Below are positions 9,063 to 17,981 of a stretch of DNA of 64,000 nt, one piece after another. A program made the translations under genes and the position numbers. The notes beneath the pieces were generated by a model. That model made no database searches. It saw nothing but the letters and a program-made list of their open reading frames with translations, and had not been told where the DNA came from. Numbering within the stretch: position 1 is the first letter of the stretch; each line of letters opens with the position of its first letter. Source of the DNA: Dyella acidiphila (GTDB lineage Bacteria; Pseudomonadota; Gammaproteobacteria; Xanthomonadales; Rhodanobacteraceae); assembly GCF_014863405.1 (NCBI RefSeq), contig NZ_JACZZA010000002.1:372001-436000 (forward strand). The letters are read 5' to 3'.

Positions 9063-9656
9063 TCAGTCGGCGGGCGATACGTTGACGCGCACGCGCAGGC
9101 GCTCGCCGGGGTCGTAGCTCAGGCGCGACATATAGACGTCGCCGTGATAGCGGTACTCGACGTCGTAGCCGATGATCTGGCGCTGCTCGGCAACCTGGGT
9201 GCCGGGCTGGCAGACGGTCTGGGTGGAGCTGTAGGTCTGGCCGCCGCTGGCCACCGAGTTACCAACCGCACCGCCCACCACCGCGCCACCGACGGTGGCG
9301 GCCGTGTTGCCGCGGCCATGGCCGATGGTGCTGCCGAGCACGCCGCCGACCACCGCACCCAGCACGGTGCCAATGCCCTTGTTGCTCGGCGTCTGCTGCA
9401 CCACCTGCTGGTCGTAGCACTGCTGCGTGGGCGTGGCCGTACGCGTGACGCCGTAGACCGGATCGACGCGCAGCACATCGGCCCAGGCGTAGTGCGCATT
9501 GTCGGGACCGGCGCCCGGACCCGGCGGCGGTGCCTGCTGCGGCGCGCTGCCCGGCGGAGGCGGCGGGGGATAATCGCTGTAGCTGGTCTGTGCCGCTACG
9601 CCGGTGGAAACACTGGCCAACACCAGCAGAGACAGCAACAGCATCTTGTTATTCAT
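9063..9656 (-). CDS. Glycine-zipper (17-kDa antigen-like) envelope protein
   Basis: A 197-residue exported protein of unknown exact role. The start at 9656 has a strong GGAGG Shine-Dalgarno eight bases upstream. Residues about 1-24 are a signal peptide ending VAAQ (no lipobox cysteine). A Pro-rich stretch follows (PPPPPPG near 35), then about residues 95-140 a double glycine zipper (GTVLGAVVGGVLGSTIG, GGAVVGGAVGNSVA) typical of Rickettsia 17-kDa surface-antigen domains that insert in or span membranes. A C-terminal domain (YDVEYRYHGDVYMSRL) resembles that seen in other glycine-zipper proteins of Xanthomonadales. It is monocistronic and divergent from cysS. Confidence 0.82.
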   Translation of the reverse strand: MNNKMLLLSLLVLASVSTGVAAQTSYSDYPPPPPPGSAPQQAPPPGPGAGPDNAHYAWADVLRVDPVYGVTRTATPTQQCYDQQVVQQTPSNKGIGTVLGAVVGGVLGSTIGHGRGNTAATVGGAVVGGAVGNSVASGGQTYSSTQTVCQPGTQVAEQRQIIGYDVEYRYHGDVYMSRLSYDPGERLRVRVNVSPAD

Positions 9657-9887
9657 GGATGACCTCCGCAAAGGCGGGATGGAAGCGCGGGTCGCGCATA
9701 CCGAAATTGCAGCAAATTCACGCTGAATCCACGCTTAGAAACAGCGCAACTTAGTGCCTTGATTTGTGTTGAGAAATGTAACGTTTTGACGCATCCGGGA
9801 CCGCGCCTGCGGCGGTCCCGCCGAGCAAGACCTTGCTAAGATGCCGGACCCCTTCGCCAGCACTCACCGGACCGCGGACTCCAGCCC

Positions 9888-11264
9888 ATGCCGATCTCGC
9901 TCTATAACAGCCTCAGCCGCCGCATCGAGCCCTTCGCGCCGCTCGATCCGAACCGGGTGACGGTGTATTTGTGCGGGCCGACGGTCTACAGCTACGTGCA
10001 TATCGGCAATGCGCGTGGCCCGGTGGTGTTCGACGTGCTGGTGCGGCTGCTGCGCCGGCATTACCCGCAGGTGGTCTACGCCCGCAACATTACCGACGTG
10101 GACGACAAGATCAACGCCGCCGCGCTCGAGCAGGGCGTGCCGATCGGCGCGATCACCGACCGCTTCACCGAGGCCTATCGCCAGGACATGGCCACGCTCG
10201 GCATCGCCCCGCCGGATATCGAGCCGTTCGCCACCGCGCATATCGGCCAGATCATCGCCATGATCGAAACCCTGATCGCCGGCGGCCATGCCTATGCCGC
10301 CGACGGCCACGTGCTGTTCGATGTGGGCTCCTACCCCGCCTACGGCGCGCTGTCCGGCCGCGATACCGACGAGCTGATCGCCGGCGCCCGGGTCGAGGTC
10401 GCACCATACAAGAAGAACCCCACCGACTTCGTGCTGTGGAAGCCCTCCACGCCGGAGCTGCCGGGCTGGGACAGCCCCTGGGGACGCGGCCGCCCCGGCT
10501 GGCATATCGAATGCTCGGCGATGAGCGCGGCGCATCTGGGTGAAACCATCGACATCCATGCCGGCGGCGTGGACCTGCAGTTTCCCCATCACGAGAACGA
10601 AATCGCCCAATCCACCTGCGCCCATGGCGGCAAGGTGTTTGCGCGCTGGTGGCTGCACAACGGCATGCTCACCTTCGACGGCCGCAAGATGTCCAAATCG
10701 CTGGGCAATGTGCTGCATGTGCACCAGCTGCTCACCCGGCATCCGCCGGAGGCCTTGCGCCTGCTGCTGCTGCGCGGCCATTACCGCCAGCCGCTGGACT
10801 GGTCGGATACGGCCATCGCGCAATCGATCAGCACGCTCGACGGCTGGTACCGCGTATTGCGCGAACTCAGCCATATCGAACTGGATGCAGGCCGGGCATT
10901 GCCGCTGCCTGAAAGCGTCGAGGCCGCGCTCAGCGACGACCTGAACACACCCGAGGCGCTGGCCGAATTGTCCCTGCTGGCCGATGCGGCGCGGCAGACG
11001 CCCTCGGCCGCCAACAAGGCGGCTCTGCTTGGCGCAGGCGCCCTGCTGGGCCTGCTGCAGGACGACCCAGAGGCCTGGTTCAAGCAAACCGGCAGCACCA
11101 GCGTGGACGCCGAACGCGTAGAGGCGCTGCTGGAAGAACGCCGCGCCGCCCGCGCTGCCCGGGATTTCGCCCGCGCCGACGCCATTCGCAACGAGCTGAC
11201 CGCGATGGGTGTGGTGATCGAGGACGGCGCCCAGGGCACGCGCTGGAGCGTGGTAAAGCACTGA
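9888..11264 (+). CDS. cysS: Cysteinyl-tRNA synthetase
   Basis: Charges tRNA-Cys. The 458-residue class I synthetase has Cys29 (a zinc ligand in LCGPTVY), HIGN at 38-41, the HIECSAM and HHENE segments that supply the other zinc ligands, and KMSKS at 267-271. Length is normal. The 5' region (9672-9887) holds a GGGACCGC/GCGGTCCC hairpin at 9797-9819 without a T-tract and the divergent promoter area; I see no T-box or other leader. Confidence 0.97.
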   Translation: MPISLYNSLSRRIEPFAPLDPNRVTVYLCGPTVYSYVHIGNARGPVVFDVLVRLLRRHYPQVVYARNITDVDDKINAAALEQGVPIGAITDRFTEAYRQDMATLGIAPPDIEPFATAHIGQIIAMIETLIAGGHAYAADGHVLFDVGSYPAYGALSGRDTDELIAGARVEVAPYKKNPTDFVLWKPSTPELPGWDSPWGRGRPGWHIECSAMSAAHLGETIDIHAGGVDLQFPHHENEIAQSTCAHGGKVFARWWLHNGMLTFDGRKMSKSLGNVLHVHQLLTRHPPEALRLLLLRGHYRQPLDWSDTAIAQSISTLDGWYRVLRELSHIELDAGRALPLPESVEAALSDDLNTPEALAELSLLADAARQTPSAANKAALLGAGALLGLLQDDPEAWFKQTGSTSVDAERVEALLEERRAARAARDFARADAIRNELTAMGVVIEDGAQGTRWSVVKH

Positions 11265-11303
11265 TTCGGCCGCGAGCCAGCGAATCGCGCGATAATTGAC
11301 CGC

Positions 11304-11744
11304 ATGAATACGATTGCCAGTGCCAGCGCTGCCCAGGCCCAGCAGGAGATCGCCGATGAATTTGCCTTCTTCAGCGATTGGACCGAGCGCTACCAATACC
11401 TGATCGACCTCGGCAAACAGCTGCCGCCCTTTCCCGAAGCATGGAAGACTGAGGAGCACCGCGTTCACGGTTGCCAGTCGATGGTCTGGCTGGTGCCCAG
11501 CGGGGATGCATCGCAGATGCATTTCGACGCGGCCAGCGATTCGGCCATCGTCTCCGGCCTGATTGCGCTGGTGTTGCGGGTCTACTCGGATCGCCCGGCG
11601 GCGGAGATCGTTGCCACCGAGCCCGCCTATATCCAGCAGATCGGCCTGGCCAAGCATCTGTCGCCCACGCGCTCGAACGGCCTGGCGGCGATGCTGGTGA
11701 AGCTGAGGGCGTATGCGGCGGCGGAACTGGAAAAGCCGGCTTAA
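11304..11744 (+). CDS. sufE: SufE-family cysteine desulfurase activator
   Basis: A 146-residue protein of the SufE/CsdE family, which takes the persulfide from a cysteine desulfurase (SufS) for Fe-S cluster assembly. The sulfur-accepting Cys57 is in HRVHGCQSMVWL, the family signature. It follows cysS by 39 bases on the same strand; a shared transcript would join cysteine use and sulfur mobilisation, but the rest of the suf genes are not in the window. A strong terminator follows. Confidence 0.9.
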   Translation: MNTIASASAAQAQQEIADEFAFFSDWTERYQYLIDLGKQLPPFPEAWKTEEHRVHGCQSMVWLVPSGDASQMHFDAASDSAIVSGLIALVLRVYSDRPAAEIVATEPAYIQQIGLAKHLSPTRSNGLAAMLVKLRAYAAAELEKPA

Positions 11745-11781
11745 CCGGTCATTCGAGTTTTCTTCGCGGTTTGCACACAAC

Positions 11782-11810
11782 AAAAAGCCCCGCTCGCTGG
11801 CGGGGCTTTT
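11782..11810. terminator. Bidirectional terminator between sufE and dksA
   Basis: AAAAGCCCCGC (11783-11793) pairs with GCGGGGCTTTT (11800-11810) around a six-base loop, with A- and T-tracts on both sides. It serves the convergent sufE (plus) and dksA-like (minus) genes. Confidence 0.85.
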
Positions 11811-11838
11811 GTCATTGCGCATAAGAGCCGCGGCAAGC

Positions 11839-12912
11839 TTAGTCGCCCATCTGCTTCTGCAGATGCTCGCGGCGTTCCTGCGCATCGAGCGACAAGGTAG
11901 CGATCGGGCGCGCGTCGAGGCGCTCCAGGCCGATTTCCTCGTCGGTTTCCTCGCAGTAGCCGTAACGACCTTCCTCGATCCGGCGCAGGGCCTTGTCGAT
12001 CTTGGAAATCAGCTTGCGATAGCGGTCGCGCGTGCGCAGCTCCAGCGAGTTTTCCGTCTCGCGGGTGGCGCGCTCGGCTTCGTCGCCCACGTCACGCACT
12101 TCGTCACGCAGGTTTTCCATGGTCTGGCGCGACTCTTCCACCAACTGCTCGCGCCATTCGCGCAGCTTGTTGCGGAAGTAGGCGAGGTGACGAGGATTCA
12201 TGTACTCCTCGCCGGAGGCCGGACGATAGCCAGGCGGCAGATCGATCTGGGTGGTGAGAGGCAGCGCGTAACGCCCGTCTTCACGGGTGACGCCATTATC
12301 GAGAGTTGTTGCGGTGTTATTCATTGAGGACTGCGCGGTCTTCTGTTTCTTGGTAGTCGAATGATTGGCGGTTGCGTTGGCAACCCGCTGCGCCGTCGGT
12401 CCTACGGCGCTAGCCACCTTGCCCGCAACAGCGGGACGAGCAGGCTGTGATGATACGGCTGGCTGTGTTGCATTTTTTGTGACTGCCGCTGACGGCTTCG
12501 CTTCTGCTGCCGATTTCGTCGGCGCGTGAGCGGGCTTGGCGGCCGGCTTGGCAACGGCTTTCGGTTCCACGGCTTTCTTGGCAGGTGCAGGTGCGGGCGC
12601 AGCTTTGGCCGGGGCGTGCTTGGGTTCCGGCTTGGCGGCAGCCTTCTTCACCGGCGCGGCCTTGGCAGGCTGCGGCTTGGCGACTGGCTTGGGCGCGCTC
12701 TTGGCCACGGCCTTCTTGGCCGGCGGCGCCTGCTTGGCGGCGGCCTTGACCGGGGCCTTCTTCGCGGCCGCCTTCTTGACCGGCGCAGCGCTCTTGGCAA
12801 CCTTGCCCGCTACCACCTTGGCCTTGCCGGCCTTGGCTTCATTGGCCTTGCCCGCCGCCGTGCCTTTTGGAGCTTTCTTGGCGGCGGTGGAACTACGCGT
12901 GGTTTTCGCCAT
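11839..12912 (-). CDS. dksA: DksA/TraR-family regulator with long Lys/Ala/Pro-rich N-terminal tail
   Basis: A 357-residue protein. About residues 1-195 are low-complexity KKAAAKP-type repeats resembling histone H1/AlgP tails. From about 215 to the end it is Dks[21 protein letters not shown], a long coiled coil, and the C-terminal finger [17 protein letters not shown]. Only Cys320 of the four zinc cysteines remains ([11 protein letters not shown] follows), as in the single-cysteine DksA of alphaproteobacteria such as Rhodobacter RSP2654, which is reported active. DksA normally binds RNA polymerase in the secondary channel with ppGpp. An internal ATG at 12324 would give a 161-residue ordinary DksA, but it has no clear Shine-Dalgarno. 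Confidence 0.88.
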   Translation of the reverse strand: MAKTTRSSTAAKKAPKGTAAGKANEAKAGKAKVVAGKVAKSAAPVKKAAAKKAPVKAAAKQAPPAKKAVAKSAPKPVAKPQPAKAAPVKKAAAKPEPKHAPAKAAPAPAPAKKAVEPKAVAKPAAKPAHAPTKSAAEAKPSAAVTKNATQPAVSSQPARPAVAGKVASAVGPTAQRVANATANHSTTKKQKTAQSSMNNTATTLDNGVTREDGRYALPLTTQIDLPPGYRPASGEEYMNPRHLAYFRNKLREWREQLVEESRQTMENLRDEVRDVGDEAERATRETENSLELRTRDRYRKLISKIDKALRRIEEGRYGYCEETDEEIGLERLDARPIATLSLDAQERREHLQKQMGD

Positions 12913-13034
12913 TTACCTTCACCATTTTGGCCGTGGCGGCCGGGTGTTATAGCCCAATACCCTCGCACCGGCAACCGTCCTTCTGGAATACTTGCGGTAT
13001 TAAGTGCCGCAGGCGTTTCGGCAATGTGAATGCC

Positions 13035-13289
13035 GTGAGTCGATTAATCCTTTTTCTGCTCAAACTCTATAAGCGCTACGTCAGCCCTCTGTTAGGACAG
13101 CGTTGTCGCTTTTACCCCAGTTGCTCCGATTATGCACGGGTCGCGGTGTCCCGCTTCGGTCCCTGGCGGGGCAGCCTGCTGGCCGGCTGGCGCATATTAC
13201 GCTGCCAGCCGCTGTGCGCCGGTGGCAACGATCCGGTTCCCGACCACTTTCATCTGCCGTGCTGTCGTGTTCGGGACGGCGAACATTGA
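13035..13289 (+). CDS. yidD: Membrane protein insertion efficiency factor YidD
   Basis: An 84-residue YidD protein: [20 protein letters not shown] near residue 11, then [16 protein letters not shown]. It is thought to assist YidC/Sec membrane insertion at the inner face of the membrane. It is usually next to rnpA and yidC; here it stands alone between the dksA-like gene and a broken pyrC. I place the start at GTG 13035; a second in-frame GTG lies at 13026 and neither has a convincing Shine-Dalgarno. Confidence 0.85.
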   Translation: MSRLILFLLKLYKRYVSPLLGQRCRFYPSCSDYARVAVSRFGPWRGSLLAGWRILRCQPLCAGGNDPVPDHFHLPCCRVRDGEH

Positions 13290-13346
13290 TCCGGCCCAGG
13301 GCCACGCACCGCTCCCGGCGCCTGTCTGTGTAACCACTGGCGCCCC

Positions 13347-14115
13347 ATGTCCGACAACTGGCTGATCAAGAACGCCGAATTGATCAACGAAGGGCGCCGC
13401 TTCCACGCCGATGTGCGGGTCAAGCATGGCCGTATCAATGCGAATCGCGCTGGCGTAGAAGCACGGCACGCGCCTGCACGTGCTGCACATCTCCACCGCC
13501 GACGAGCTGGCGCTGTTCCAGCCGGGGTCGCTCCAGGGCAAGAAGATTACCGCCGAGACCTGCGTGCATTTCCTGCACTTCAGCGACGAGGATTACGAGC
13601 GCCTGGGCGTCCTGATCAAGTGCGATCCGGCGATCAAGACCACGGCGGATCGCCAAGCCATCACCAAGGCCGTGGCCGAAAGCCGTATCGACGTGCTGGC
13701 AACCGATCATGCGCCGCATCTGCTGGAAGAAAAAGGCCAGCTTTACGACAAGGCGCCCTCCGGCCTGCCGCTGGTGCAGCGCGCCCTGCAAGCGGCGCTG
13801 CAGCGGGTGACCAAAGGCAAGCTGACGCTGGAACGCGTGGTGGAAGCGGTCTGCCACGCACCGGCCACGCTGTTCAATGTGTATGAGCGCGGTTTTCTGC
13901 GCGAAGGCTATGCGGCCGACCTGACCCTGGTGGATCCGCGCAAGCCGCATACCATGCGGCGCGAGGAAGTGCTGTCCAAGTGCGGCTGGTCGCCGTTCGA
14001 GGGCGTTACCTTCAGCAGCTCGATTGCGGCGACCTTCGTCAACGGCCTGCGCGTATGGGATGGTTCGCGCGTGGGCGATGCGGTCCGCGGCGAACGGCTG
14101 GTGTTCGATCGATAA
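13347..14115 (+). pseudogene. pyrC: Broken dihydroorotase (pyrC) with large internal deletion
   Basis: The first 30 codons (MSDNWLIKNAELINEGRRF...) match the N-terminus of the allantoinase-type dihydroorotase. From about 13447 the reading frame shifts to one that continues with the C-terminal half (RLHVLHISTADELALF, then DVLATDHAPH with the metal-site Asp, to the end at 14115). About 180-200 codons that should contain the HxH zinc site and the bridging lysine are missing, and in the downstream frame a TAG stands at 13456-13458 where ALA-x-KHGTRLHV would be expected. So there is a deletion, a frame change and a nonsense codon. A fragment from GTG 13480 could be made but would lack the catalytic metal ligands. 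Confidence 0.85.
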
Positions 14116-14126
14116 GCCACAAGCTC

Positions 14127-14158
14127 GCCGTCATTCCTGCAAAAACACGAATGACGGC
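14127..14158. repeat. REP-like hairpin after the pyrC remnant
   Basis: GCCGTCATTC (14127-14136) pairs with GAATGACGGC (14149-14158). The GTCATTC/GAATGAC ends match the palindromes at 19753 and 59767 in general form. Confidence 0.55.
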
Positions 14159-14188
14159 AGGACCCGTGTACGGATCGCCGTAACCGCC

Positions 14189-14626
14189 TCAGTGAATCTC
14201 CGCAATCACCACCCGCACCGGCCCCTCGTTGCCTGAGCGCCCCAGCACGCTCACCTGGGTATCGTTGCGGGCCAGGATGCGATCGCCCTGCTTGATGGTC
14301 GCGGATACGGCAAAGTCCACGCCGCTGCCCAGCGCAGACGGCTCGTAGCTCAAGACGAAGGTCACCGGCGAGGCGCCGATCGGCGCAATGTGATCGGTAG
14401 CGATGATCCGCGCCGGCGCATCCTGCTTGCTGACATCGGCCAGGGTGACATCCAGGTACGCATCTGCCGGAAGCTCATGCGTCAGGGTGTAGTCCACCTC
14501 GCCGGTCAGCGATTTCATCAGCGTCAGCTGTTGCGGCGCCTTGTCCTTATGGCCGAAGTGCGGCATCCAACTGCAGCCGGCCAGCAATAGTGCCGCGCTC
14601 AGCAGCAAGCCATGGCGAATCTTCAT
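14189..14626 (-). CDS. YbaY-family lipoprotein
   Basis: A 145-residue protein with a lipoprotein signal peptide ending LLAGC (Cys near residue 18). The rest (VDYTLTHELPADAYLDVTLADVSKQD, PVTFVLSYEP, SATIKQGDRILARND) matches the YbaY/YscW-type beta-sandwich domain found in outer-membrane lipoproteins, whose function is poorly known. The start at 14626 is set by AAGGAG in the correct position and by the signal peptide. It is followed on the same strand by nothing but the pyrC remnant (opposite). Confidence 0.8.
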   Translation of the reverse strand: MKIRHGLLLSAALLLAGCSWMPHFGHKDKAPQQLTLMKSLTGEVDYTLTHELPADAYLDVTLADVSKQDAPARIIATDHIAPIGASPVTFVLSYEPSALGSGVDFAVSATIKQGDRILARNDTQVSVLGRSGNEGPVRVVIAEIH

Positions 14627-14679
14627 AGAAACTCCTTGTCGGTCAGCCGCGGATAATAGCAACCGCACCAGCGGCTGCT

Positions 14680-15627
14680 TCAGCTGCGCTCGCCGTAGCC
14701 GCCCGCTACGCCTTTGCTGGCATAGGCCACGGCATCGTGCGGGTGGAGGCTTTCCTGGTGTTCCAGGCGCACATGAAAATCGGCAATGCGCGCGTCCGAA
14801 TCAAGTGCACGCTGAATGCGGCGCGCGGCATCTTCGCAAAACATCAGGTTGCCGCCGTTGGCGAGCGCAAACGCCTGTTCGTCTTCGCGCTTGACTGCGG
14901 TCTGCACCGGCGTGCCCAGCGCCTGCTCGACGCGGTCCAGCAGGCCGATCAGATTCAGCGGCGCCCCTTCGACAAAACGCACCAGCAGCCGCGCCACGCT
15001 GCGCTGCGCGTGCGGCGTGGCAACGATGCCTTTGTCGCTGCCCAGCCAGGCCAGCACGGCGGCATGATCCAGCGGTACGCCCGTGTCGAAATCCCTGGCG
15101 AATTGTTCCTGGATCAATTGGCGCGACAATGCGGCGGATGCCGGACAGGTCGACGAGTAGACCACTTCCGTGCCCAGCTCCAGGCAGAAGCCTTCAGCAC
15201 ATAAGTTCGCTTCGAGCGACACCGGATAAGCACGCCAGCCGCTGTTGTCGCTGCGCAGTGCAGCGCGGCGCACCAACTGGTCGAAGCGTATGCTGATACG
15301 CGCGCGATCGGAGAGTTCCTGATGCGATTCCAGGAACGCGCGCAGCAGTGCTTCAAGCATGGCTGCATCCACCGTCTGAGAACTCAGGTATTGATCCACC
15401 AGCAGATACAGGCGCGACATGTGGATGCCGCGGCGATCCGGGCGCGTGAGGTTCACAAAGGCGCCGACCTGCGCACTGGCACGCTGCACCTCGCCGTCGC
15501 CGGCGTCGAAACGCACCGGCACCTCGATGCCATCCATGCCCACCCAATCCAATGCACCGGCCAGATGCGGCTGTGCCTGGGTGGCTACGTCGGGCATCAG
15601 GCGGACGGTATTTTCATGGGTGTGCAT
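14680..15627 (-). CDS. folE2: GTP cyclohydrolase FolE2 (type IB)
   Basis: Converts GTP to dihydroneopterin triphosphate for folate (and in some organisms queuosine) synthesis, using a metal other than obligatory zinc. The 315-residue protein contains MPDVATQAQPHLAGALDWVG near the start, the family's hallmark, and VYSSTCPASAALSRQ with the active-site cysteine (many members read CPCS; the second Cys is Ala here). FolE2 is often used under zinc limitation, but I see no Zur site to support that. Confidence 0.93.
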   Translation of the reverse strand: MHTHENTVRLMPDVATQAQPHLAGALDWVGMDGIEVPVRFDAGDGEVQRASAQVGAFVNLTRPDRRGIHMSRLYLLVDQYLSSQTVDAAMLEALLRAFLESHQELSDRARISIRFDQLVRRAALRSDNSGWRAYPVSLEANLCAEGFCLELGTEVVYSSTCPASAALSRQLIQEQFARDFDTGVPLDHAAVLAWLGSDKGIVATPHAQRSVARLLVRFVEGAPLNLIGLLDRVEQALGTPVQTAVKREDEQAFALANGGNLMFCEDAARRIQRALDSDARIADFHVRLEHQESLHPHDAVAYASKGVAGGYGERS

Positions 15628-15717
15628 GGGGGAATCCTGTCGCCAAGCGCCGCAAGAGTTTCTTATCTTGGGGCAGCCTGGCGCGACGCAACAGAGCCGA
15701 ACCCGGAAACCGTACGT

Positions 15718-16575
15718 TTAGCCGGCCACCCGCTGCTGCCATCGCCGCGCCGCCTGCCACGCGCGCAGCGTTAGCAGGAAGCCACGGTCGGGGCTGCCCT
15801 GCTGCAGCAAGGCCAGCGGTTCGCTGGCGCGCGCAGCTTGGCGCGCCAGTCGCTCGCCCTGCCCCGATTCCAGTGCCCGGAACACACTGAGCGGCCCTTC
15901 CAGGCGACCGGCTTCGGTCCAGGCCGTGCCCAGATCGTCCAATTGCGCCTTGATCGCCCGATCGCGCGCCTCGCTGCGTTCGCGCAGGTTGCCACGGCTC
16001 AGGTTGAAGCGTGCCAGCCGCGCCATCGGCAAGGGCAGGCGATCGCGGTCGGCATCGTCCTGCAAACGGCGCAGCGCATACAGCAAATGGCTGAGCGTGG
16101 CGACCTGCGCAGCCCGTGCCGATGGCACCGATGCGCCATACCACCAGGCCGTTTCCAGCGCGGCCAGGGCGCCATGCAGCGCAGAGGCGGCCTTGAGCTG
16201 GGCGCCGAAATCCACGGCGGTGCCCTCTTCCAGCTGCGCCATCGCCGCCAGCACCGGCGCCAACCAGAGTTCGGGCGACATGGCATGCGCGCGCTCGTCG
16301 TCGAACAGCACGCGCGTCAACGGATGACGGCCGCCGCTGGCGGCGGCGCCGCCGAGTTCTTCCGCCCACCAGTTGAGCTTGCCGGCCGCTACATGCGGCT
16401 CGCGGATGCCATAGGCCGCCGACAGCAGTTCCTGCTCCAGCGCCGCCAGTGCAACGTGACCCGGATACTTGGCCGGATCGACAAAAACCAGCGCCGTACG
16501 CTGCAGCGGCTGCACCGACAGCCACTTGTCGATATAGCTGCGCAGGGCGCCAAGCTGGGCCACGTCAACGCTCAC
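15718..16575 (-). CDS. Squalene/phytoene synthase-family protein (NDUFAF6-like)
   Basis: A 285-residue member of the trans-isoprenyl-diphosphate synthase superfamily. It has KLNWWAEEL near residue 70 and SHLLYALRRLQDDADRDRLP near 180, as in NDUFAF6 and its bacterial relatives, but I do not see the two DxxxD magnesium motifs of true squalene or phytoene synthases. It may therefore not be a terpene synthase; the human relative is a complex I assembly factor. The GTG start (16575) overlaps the phosphatase stop in a GTGA arrangement, so it is the third gene of a ubiG-phosphatase operon. Confidence 0.72.
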   Translation of the reverse strand: MSVDVAQLGALRSYIDKWLSVQPLQRTALVFVDPAKYPGHVALAALEQELLSAAYGIREPHVAAGKLNWWAEELGGAAASGGRHPLTRVLFDDERAHAMSPELWLAPVLAAMAQLEEGTAVDFGAQLKAASALHGALAALETAWWYGASVPSARAAQVATLSHLLYALRRLQDDADRDRLPLPMARLARFNLSRGNLRERSEARDRAIKAQLDDLGTAWTEAGRLEGPLSVFRALESGQGERLARQAARASEPLALLQQGSPDRGFLLTLRAWQAARRWQQRVAG

Positions 16576-17246
16576 ACCGGCACCTTCAGTTGCAGCAGCT
16601 CGGCCAGCTCGCGCGGATGTTCCACCAAGGCATCGGCGCCCCAGTCCTGCGGATTGCCGCCGTCGAGATAGCCCCAGTGCACGGCCACCGAATAAAGACC
16701 GGCGGCATTGCCGGCCTGCACATCGCGGCGATCGTCGCCCACGAACAGGCAGCGTGCGGGATCCAGGCCGGCGCGTTCGCAGGCCAGCAGCACGGGCGCC
16801 GGGTCCGGCTTGCGTACCGGCAGCGTATCGCCGGACACCACCGCGCACACGCGCTCGCCCCAGCCGATCTGGCGCACCAGATCGTCGGTGAGATAGCCGG
16901 GCTTGTTGGTGACGATGCCCCAGGCCACGCCGTTGGCTTCCAGCGAATCCAGCAACGCGTCGATACCTTCGAACGGATGCGTATGCCGGCACATCATCGA
17001 GTGATAGAGCTCGAGATAACGCGGCATGCGTTCAAGCAACTGCTCGTCGGTTTCCTCGAACGCGCAGCGCAGGATGGCGCGCGAACCGCGCGATACCACT
17101 TCCCGCACCATGGCATAGGGCGGCACCGGCGCATCGACTTCGGCACAGTATTCGGCCAGCGCGGCATGCAGGTCGGGCGCACTGTCCAGCAAGGTTCCGT
17201 CCAGATCGAACAACACGCCCTGCGGCGCCTTCGGTAGTGATTTCAT
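16572..17246 (-). CDS. HAD phosphatase, Gph/MupP type
   Basis: A 224-residue HAD-superfamily hydrolase with the nucleophile motif FDLDGTLLDS (about 13-22), VTNKPG (motif II) and FVGDDRRDVQ (motif IV). It could be phosphoglycolate phosphatase (Gph) or MupP, the N-acetylmuramate-6-phosphate phosphatase of cell-wall recycling. The neighbours (MTA/SAH-type deaminase, ubiG, this gene) match the Pseudomonas order PA3170-PA3171-PA3172, in which the phosphatase is MupP, so I favour MupP. Its start overlaps the ubiG stop (ATGA). Confidence 0.82.
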   Translation of the reverse strand: MKSLPKAPQGVLFDLDGTLLDSAPDLHAALAEYCAEVDAPVPPYAMVREVVSRGSRAILRCAFEETDEQLLERMPRYLELYHSMMCRHTHPFEGIDALLDSLEANGVAWGIVTNKPGYLTDDLVRQIGWGERVCAVVSGDTLPVRKPDPAPVLLACERAGLDPARCLFVGDDRRDVQAGNAAGLYSVAVHWGYLDGGNPQDWGADALVEHPRELAELLQLKVPV

Positions 17247-17953
17247 GCGGATTTGCGTGCGCAGAGCAGATAGTTGACGGCAGTGACGCGGCTGATCCAC
17301 GCCTTGCGATTGAGCGGGTTGTAGCCAAGACCGCTGACATCTTCCAGTTCCAGACCTTCATGGCGCAGCAGACGCGCCAGCTCGGCCGGCTTGAGGAACT
17401 GCGCGTAATGATGGGTGCCGCGCGGCAACATGCGCATCAGGTATTCGGCGCCTAGAATCGCGGCACCGAACGCGGCCGGCGTACGGTTGAGCGTGGACAT
17501 GAACAGGTGCGCGCCAGGCTTGAGCATGGCGGCAAGATCCTTCACCAGCGCCGCGGGATCGGGCACATGCTCGATCAGTTCCATGCAGCACACCGCATCG
17601 AAACTCGCCGGCTCACTTTCAGCCAGCTCGGCGGAGGATTGCTTGCGGTAATCAACCTTGAGATTGGATTCGTGCAGATGCAGCCGCGCGATCTCGATCA
17701 CCTTCAGGCCCATGTCGATACCGACGACATCGGCGCCGGCGCGTGCCAGCGCTTCACTCAGCAGGCCACCGCCGCAGCCGACATCGGCCACCTTCGCGCC
17801 GCGCAGCGCCACCCGCCTGGCGACATACTCCGCGCGCACCGGATTGAGATCGTGCAGCGGACGCGATTCGCCATCCGGATCCCACCAGCGCGCAGCCAGT
17901 TTGTCGAAGCGGGCGATTTCGTCGTGACTGACGTTGGGTGCGGCCTGGGTCAT
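17243..17953 (-). CDS. ubiG: Ubiquinone O-methyltransferase UbiG
   Basis: SAM-dependent methyltransferase for both O-methylations of ubiquinone synthesis. The 236-residue protein has the UbiG N-terminus EIARFDKLAARWWDPDGESR PLHDLNP, the SAM loop VADVGCGGGLLSE near 58, and the FMSTLNRTP segment. The start at 17953 fits the family and has a GGAG-like sequence upstream. Downstream genes overlap it by four bases, forming a tight operon. Confidence 0.95.
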   Translation of the reverse strand: MTQAAPNVSHDEIARFDKLAARWWDPDGESRPLHDLNPVRAEYVARRVALRGAKVADVGCGGGLLSEALARAGADVVGIDMGLKVIEIARLHLHESNLKVDYRKQSSAELAESEPASFDAVCCMELIEHVPDPAALVKDLAAMLKPGAHLFMSTLNRTPAAFGAAILGAEYLMRMLPRGTHHYAQFLKPAELARLLRHEGLELEDVSGLGYNPLNRKAWISRVTAVNYLLCARKSA

Positions 17954-17981
17954 GGTGAAAGCTCCGGCATGCTGATTCAAT

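Noticed and set aside
8899..9117. Plus-strand ORF of 72 codons in the argF' upstream region
   Set aside because: Overlaps the terminator of the glycine-zipper gene and the predicted promoter of the arginine leader; no start signals or family match.
9797..9819. GGGACCGC/GCGGTCCC hairpin upstream of cysS as a terminator or T-box
   Set aside because: No T-tract follows and no T-box features (specifier loop, antiterminator bulge) are visible; also T-boxes are not expected in gammaproteobacteria.
9864..11885. Very long open frame on the minus strand opposite cysS and sufE
   Set aside because: It is an antisense reading of two well-supported genes in a GC-rich genome, where opposite-strand frames stay open by codon bias. 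No family match or Shine-Dalgarno.
12322..12324. Internal ATG giving an ordinary-length DksA
   Set aside because: Attractive length, but the upstream bases lack a Shine-Dalgarno and the long frame is continuous with a typical Lys/Ala-rich tail. Kept as an alternative only.
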